DNA from: Sphingobacteriaceae bacterium
GTDB lineage: Bacteria > Bacteroidota > Bacteroidia > Sphingobacteriales > Sphingobacteriaceae
Reading direction: 5' to 3'
Length of the DNA stretch: 64,000 bases
Assembly: GCA_903644075.1 (NCBI GenBank)
Contig: CAHJXH010000001.1
Location: forward strand, 1 to 64,000
Shown here: one piece after another, positions 60,799-64,000 of the stretch
Position numbering within the stretch: the stretch's first letter is position 1
Layout of the letters: every line of letters begins with the position of its first letter
Notes under the pieces: model-generated
Database searches by the model: none
What the model was told of the DNA's origin: nothing
Seen by the model: only the letters and a program-made list of their open reading frames with translations
Position numbers and translations under genes: made by a program

Positions 60799-60989
60799 CT
60801 ATATATCGGTTTTCTGTTTCGGCTTTCTAATGCCTAAGCATATAATAACTCCACCTAAAATAGTTAAGAAAATAATAAGATAACTGTTATCATTTTTAGC
60901 GTTTGAAAAAAAAGATGCCGAAAAAAATATTAAGCTCCTGTATAAAATAAAAACTTATTCCGAACGGTAAATCTGTCAATAATGTCCAT
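60799..60989 (-). pseudogene. Small two-helix membrane protein, broken by a 1-base deletion
   Basis: From the ATG at 60989 the minus strand reads MDIIDRFTVRNKFLFYTGA then stop at 60930. In the -1 frame the reading continues LIFFSASFFSN, then SYLIIFLTILGGVIICLGI and a basic tail KPKQKTDI ending at 60799. Adding one T at the GCT-TAA junction joins them into a 63-residue protein with two membrane helices. The joined reading is protein-like in composition, but I recognise no family. It starts 32 nt after the nucleoside transporter stop codon. Confidence 0.45.
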
Positions 60990-61020
60990 AAACCGAAGTA
61001 ATAAAAATTACTTTATACTT

Positions 61021-62280
61021 TTAAGCATGTTGTATAGCACGCTCAAGCGCCATGTTGTGTTTATACCTAAACACAAACGGAAATATAACAGCAATAACTA
61101 AAGCATACGCAGCAAAAGTAAGCCAGATGCCGTGCCAGTCTTTACTTTGATCGGCATGGGTAAAAAACTTATCTATAATTACACCGCTGCTAAAACTGCC
61201 GAACAATGCGCCGAAGCCATTTACCATCATCATAAATAATCCTTGTGCACTACCTCTAATTTCGGGCGTGGTCTGCGTTTCAACAAACAGGGAACCCGAG
61301 ATGTTGAAGAAATCGAAAGCCATACCATAAACTATACAAGATAAAATGATCATCCATAAACCATCAGCCGGGTTGCCAAAAGCAAATAAACCGAAACGTA
61401 ACACCCAGGCCAGCATGCTGAACAGCATTACATACTTAATACCAAACTTGCGTAAGAAGAACGGAATAGCCAGTATAAACAGCGTTTCTGAAACCTGCGA
61501 TATCGACATGATAATGGCCGGATATTTAACCGCAATTAAATCTTTATAAGCCGGTACATTTTGAAAATCGTGAATATAAGTATCGCCATAAGCATTGGTT
61601 AACTGTAAGGCAGCACCTAATAGCATAGAGAAGGCAAAGAAGATAGCAAACTTCGGTGTCTTAAATAAAGTGAAGGCGTTTAAACCCAGTGAATCAACAA
61701 ATGATTTATTGCTTTTACCCTTCATTAAAGGTGGGCATTTCGGCAATGTAAAGGAGTAAATACCCAATGCCAACGCAACTGCCGAAGCAATGTAAAATTG
61801 GTTAACAGAAATTTCATTATGCGTAAGGCTCACTGTCCACAGAGCCGCGATAAAACCAATAGTTCCCCAGATACGGATAGGAGGGTAGTCTTTCACTACA
61901 TCTAAATTACTTTTCTTTAGTGCCGAGTATGCAACAGTAATCGAAAGCGATAAAGTTGGCATATAGCAAATCATGTTGAGCAATATAACCCAGAAAAACG
62001 TAGTTGGGTTGGTAACCAGTGGAAGACTGAATAGTACCAATGAACCTAAAATATGCAGTATACCGTATAGTTTTTCGGCGTTAACAAACCTGTCTGAAAT
62101 AATACCGGTAAGGGCAGGCATAAAAATAGCCGAAATACCCATAGTAGAAAAGATAGCTCCGAACTGCGCACCCGACCAATGCTTATTTTGAAACCAGTAT
62201 GCCCCAATGGTAAGCAACCAAGCCCCCCAAATAAAAAATTGCATAAAGTTCATCAGTATTAAGCGAAACTTAATATTCAT
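61021..62280 (-). CDS. MFS nucleoside transporter (NupG-like)
   Basis: 419 residues with about 12 membrane helices. It begins MNIKFRLILMNFMQFFIWGAW, typical of the nucleoside:proton symporter branch of the major facilitator superfamily, with the family-specific ALTGIISDRFVNAEKLYGILH. It should import nucleosides across the inner membrane. Members of this branch in Bacteroidota are sometimes reassigned to other sugars; nucleoside is the best guess. The gene is not grouped with nucleoside catabolism genes here. Confidence 0.88.
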   Translation of the reverse strand: MNIKFRLILMNFMQFFIWGAWLLTIGAYWFQNKHWSGAQFGAIFSTMGISAIFMPALTGIISDRFVNAEKLYGILHILGSLVLFSLPLVTNPTTFFWVILLNMICYMPTLSLSITVAYSALKKSNLDVVKDYPPIRIWGTIGFIAALWTVSLTHNEISVNQFYIASAVALALGIYSFTLPKCPPLMKGKSNKSFVDSLGLNAFTLFKTPKFAIFFAFSMLLGAALQLTNAYGDTYIHDFQNVPAYKDLIAVKYPAIIMSISQVSETLFILAIPFFLRKFGIKYVMLFSMLAWVLRFGLFAFGNPADGLWMIILSCIVYGMAFDFFNISGSLFVETQTTPEIRGSAQGLFMMMVNGFGALFGSFSSGVIIDKFFTHADQSKDWHGIWLTFAAYALVIAVIFPFVFRYKHNMALERAIQHA

Positions 62281-62681
62281 AGAGCACGGGTTTAAAGCAA
62301 ATTATTACAGTGTAAATTAATGGTGAAAAGTACTGAAATATTGCGAAATGCGAAAGTGATGTGGATAGATTACAGTAGAATGGCATGAAACGCAGAATAT
62401 TGTTGCGTTAAGGATCATGATTTGCAGAATTTGTGAATTATCAGAATGGTTGGAAAGGGTTTGAACTAGAATTTCTACATGCAGTCGCTCGGCTCTTGCC
62501 GAGTGACAAATATTTAGCAGCCTCTGGTCGTGCTTACCAAGTTATTTTGAATAAATTAAGAAAGGCCAGAGGCCTAATGATAGTCGTCACTCGGCAAGAG
62601 CCGAGCGACTGCGTTGCGCCGTTGTTAGAGTTGTCGCCAACAACTTAAAATTAAAGTCTTGATTCCCGATTCCTGCCTCTC
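62281..62681. other. 401-bp intergenic region with a BIME-like element
   Basis: It holds the inverted element at 62481-62612. The 71-codon frame at 62433-62648 runs straight through this element and is not a gene. Nothing else is seen. Confidence 0.75.
62481..62612. repeat. BIME-like inverted repeat, 27-bp perfect arms
   Basis: Arms 62481-62507 and 62586-62612 are perfectly inverted over 27 bp (key block CTCGGCTCTTGCCGAG, itself a palindrome). A second inverted pair CCTCTGG/CCAGAGG (62521-62527 with 62566-62572) lies in the 78-nt spacer. This nested layout resembles two opposed REP units. No RAYT transposase is present in the window. Confidence 0.85.
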
Positions 62682-63302
62682 TTACAAATACATTTCCAGA
62701 TCGCCTTTACCTTCACGTAACACTTCAAACTCGCCAGAAGTACAATCAACTACAGTTGAAGCAATGTTGCCGCCATATCCGCCATCAATCACCAGGTCAA
62801 CCAAGTCTTCATATTTTTCGTGAATTAGTTCCGGATCGGTAGAGTACTCGATAATATCATCATCATCGTGGATGGAAGCCGATACAATCGGGTTGCCTAA
62901 AACTTTTACAATTTCGCGGGCAATAGCATTATCAGGCACACGGATACCTACTGTTTTTTTGTTACTGCTTAACAGCTTGGGCACGTTATGGCTGGCGTTG
63001 AATATAAAAGTGAAGGGGCCGGGCAAGGCTTTTTTAAGCACCCGGAAACAGGTGTTATCAATAGGCTTGGTATAATCGGCAATATTGCTCAGGTCATAAC
63101 ACACGAATGAAAAATTTGCCTTCTCAGGTTTGATATTACGGATGCGGCAAATTTTTTCGATAGCACGATGGTTGGTTATATCGCAGCCCAAACCATAAAC
63201 AGTATCAGTAGGGTATATAATTACGCCTCCCTTGCGCAATACATCAACAACCTGTTCAATGGCTTTAGGGTTAGGGTTTTCGGGGTAGATTTTAATCAGC
63301 AT
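62682..63302 (-). CDS. YrdC/Sua5-family protein, YciO-like
   Basis: 206 residues, the length of E. coli YciO. It starts MLIKIYPENPNPKAIEQVV, with GVIIYPTDTVYGLGCD and RIRNIKPEKANFSFVCYDLS. The last two match YciO more closely than YrdC or Sua5, which have a KxR...PL pattern here. Sua5/YrdC make threonylcarbamoyl-AMP for tRNA t6A; the role of YciO is not established. It is a single gene, minus strand. Confidence 0.88.
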   Translation of the reverse strand: MLIKIYPENPNPKAIEQVVDVLRKGGVIIYPTDTVYGLGCDITNHRAIEKICRIRNIKPEKANFSFVCYDLSNIADYTKPIDNTCFRVLKKALPGPFTFIFNASHNVPKLLSSNKKTVGIRVPDNAIAREIVKVLGNPIVSASIHDDDDIIEYSTDPELIHEKYEDLVDLVIDGGYGGNIASTVVDCTSGEFEVLREGKGDLEMYL

Positions 63303-63494
63303 AATAATTAAGCAAACATAAAAACAATTGGTTTTAAAAAGTATGCGGTCTCAAAATAAAGCATTCTGCTCATTTTTGTATTTATGCCAGCAATCAACAC
63401 ATAGTTTGTTAATAGTTGTTTAATAATATGCTTACATTGTAGTAGCCTAATACAATTCTATAACCAATTATAAACCCGTAATAATACCTCAGGA

Positions 63495-64000
63495 ATGAAG
63501 TTTGGCGCCCTGCGTATTTGCATTATTTATATTGCATTAAGTGTTTTATGGATAACACTTAGCGATAAGGCGCTTTTTTTACTGGAGGCAGATGTGCCTA
63601 AATCAACACTTTTAATTTTAAGCACTTGTAAGGGATATTTTTTTGTTGTGATGACAGGCCTGCTATTCTATAAACTAATTAAGGTTGATGAAGTGCGCCT
63701 TAAAGAAAGCGAAAAAAAATACCGTACCATGTATGAAGGTAACCCCTTGCCCATGTGGATATACGATTTAACCACTTTGAAATTTGTATCGGTTAATTCG
63801 GCCGCAGTTAAAATTTACGGTTATCCGGAAGAAGAGTTTCTGCAGAAAACCACGCTGGACATTCGCCCCGCCGAGGATATTCCTAAAGCATTAGAAGCTA
63901 TTAATAAGATCCGTACAGATAGCCTTACCTCATCAGAATGGACCCATATTAAAGCCGATGGTACCCGAATGCATGTAAATGTTAATTCGCAAAAACTAAT
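63495..64000 (+). CDS. PAS-domain sensor protein (partial, runs off the end)
   Basis: The ATG at 63495 opens 168 codons to the window edge with no stop. Two membrane helices (about 5-28 and 44-62) with a short loop are followed by a PAS domain from about residue 75 (KYRTMYEGNPLPMWIYDL, FVSVNSAAVKIYGYPEEEFL). This fits the N-terminal part of a sensor histidine kinase or diguanylate cyclase; the output domain lies outside the window. Confidence 0.8.
   Translation, partial: MKFGALRICIIYIALSVLWITLSDKALFLLEADVPKSTLLILSTCKGYFFVVMTGLLFYKLIKVDEVRLKESEKKYRTMYEGNPLPMWIYDLTTLKFVSVNSAAVKIYGYPEEEFLQKTTLDIRPAEDIPKALEAINKIRTDSLTSSEWTHIKADGTRMHVNVNSQKL

Larger units (their letters stand above)
60593..61020. 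other. 428-bp intergenic region with a hairpin and a broken small gene
   Basis: Apart from the frameshifted small gene (60799-60989) it contains a 12-bp hairpin at 60742-60771 (CAGCCCGTTCGA / TCGAACGGGCTG). No T tract follows on either strand, so I do not call it a terminator. Confidence 0.7.

Noticed and set aside
60747-61020. Attachment site or tRNA gene in this gap
   Set aside because: No cloverleaf or integrase; no tRNA was recognised anywhere in the window.
62433-62648. 71-codon open frame on the plus strand
   Set aside because: It reads through the inverted repeat arms at 62481-62612; the translation has no recognisable character.

Overview
The window looks like chromosomal DNA of a Bacteroidota bacterium, most likely a Sphingobacteriaceae member (Mucilaginibacter/Pedobacter-like). 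The evidence is a SusC/SusD pair, DUF4251, DUF3667 and DUF4199 proteins, GH9, GH3 and GH63-type enzymes, long MacB-type permeases in tandem, and A-rich leaders that mostly lack Shine-Dalgarno sequences. The genus is inferred from gene content only. No rRNA, tRNA, CRISPR array or intact transposase was recognised.

Layout. 1-2648 (minus): exopolysaccharide genes (family 2 glycosyltransferase, stand-alone receiver, sugar transferase with a pseudo-receiver). 2763-5378: GH63-type glucosidase. 5379-6233: gene-free, with a dispersed palindromic repeat split by a 290-bp MITE-like insertion that has a 9-bp target duplication. 6234-9787: fdhD, a small overlapping gene, and an FdhF/YdeP-type molybdopterin oxidoreductase. 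9983-12696 (minus): DUF4251 protein and htpG. 12784-16014 (minus): overlapping sigma-54 response regulator, sensor kinase and FMN reductase. 16200-22024 (minus): SusC, SusD and an accessory lipoprotein.

22481-51286 is the centre of interest. It reads as three consecutive operons for tripartite, MacAB-TolC-like export. Unit 1 holds an HlyD adaptor, an ATPase, an S41 peptidase, six permeases and a DUF4097-like protein. Unit 2 holds an 88-residue secreted protein, two permeases and a second DUF4097-like protein. Unit 3 holds a second ATPase and TolC. Each unit starts with the same promoter layout: four GTA-type boxes spaced 11 bp apart, then about 67 bp after the first box a TTGATAWTCAG block resembling an IHF site, then a TGGYAYG...TTG element resembling a sigma-54 promoter. 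Each unit ends in an intrinsic terminator. The two-component pair at 13320-16014 is the obvious candidate regulator. Seven of the eight permease genes are preceded by a 7-nt-period repeat (GAYAACN) ending a few bases before the start codon. The first permease is broken by one extra base near 27735.

51290-64000: VOC protein, DUF4199 protein, LuxR-type regulator, outer-membrane beta-barrel protein, a GH9-GH3 pair for beta-glucan breakdown, zinc alcohol dehydrogenase, DUF3667 protein, nucleoside transporter, a frameshifted small membrane gene, a BIME-like inverted repeat, a YciO/Sua5-family protein, and the start of a PAS sensor running off the right end.
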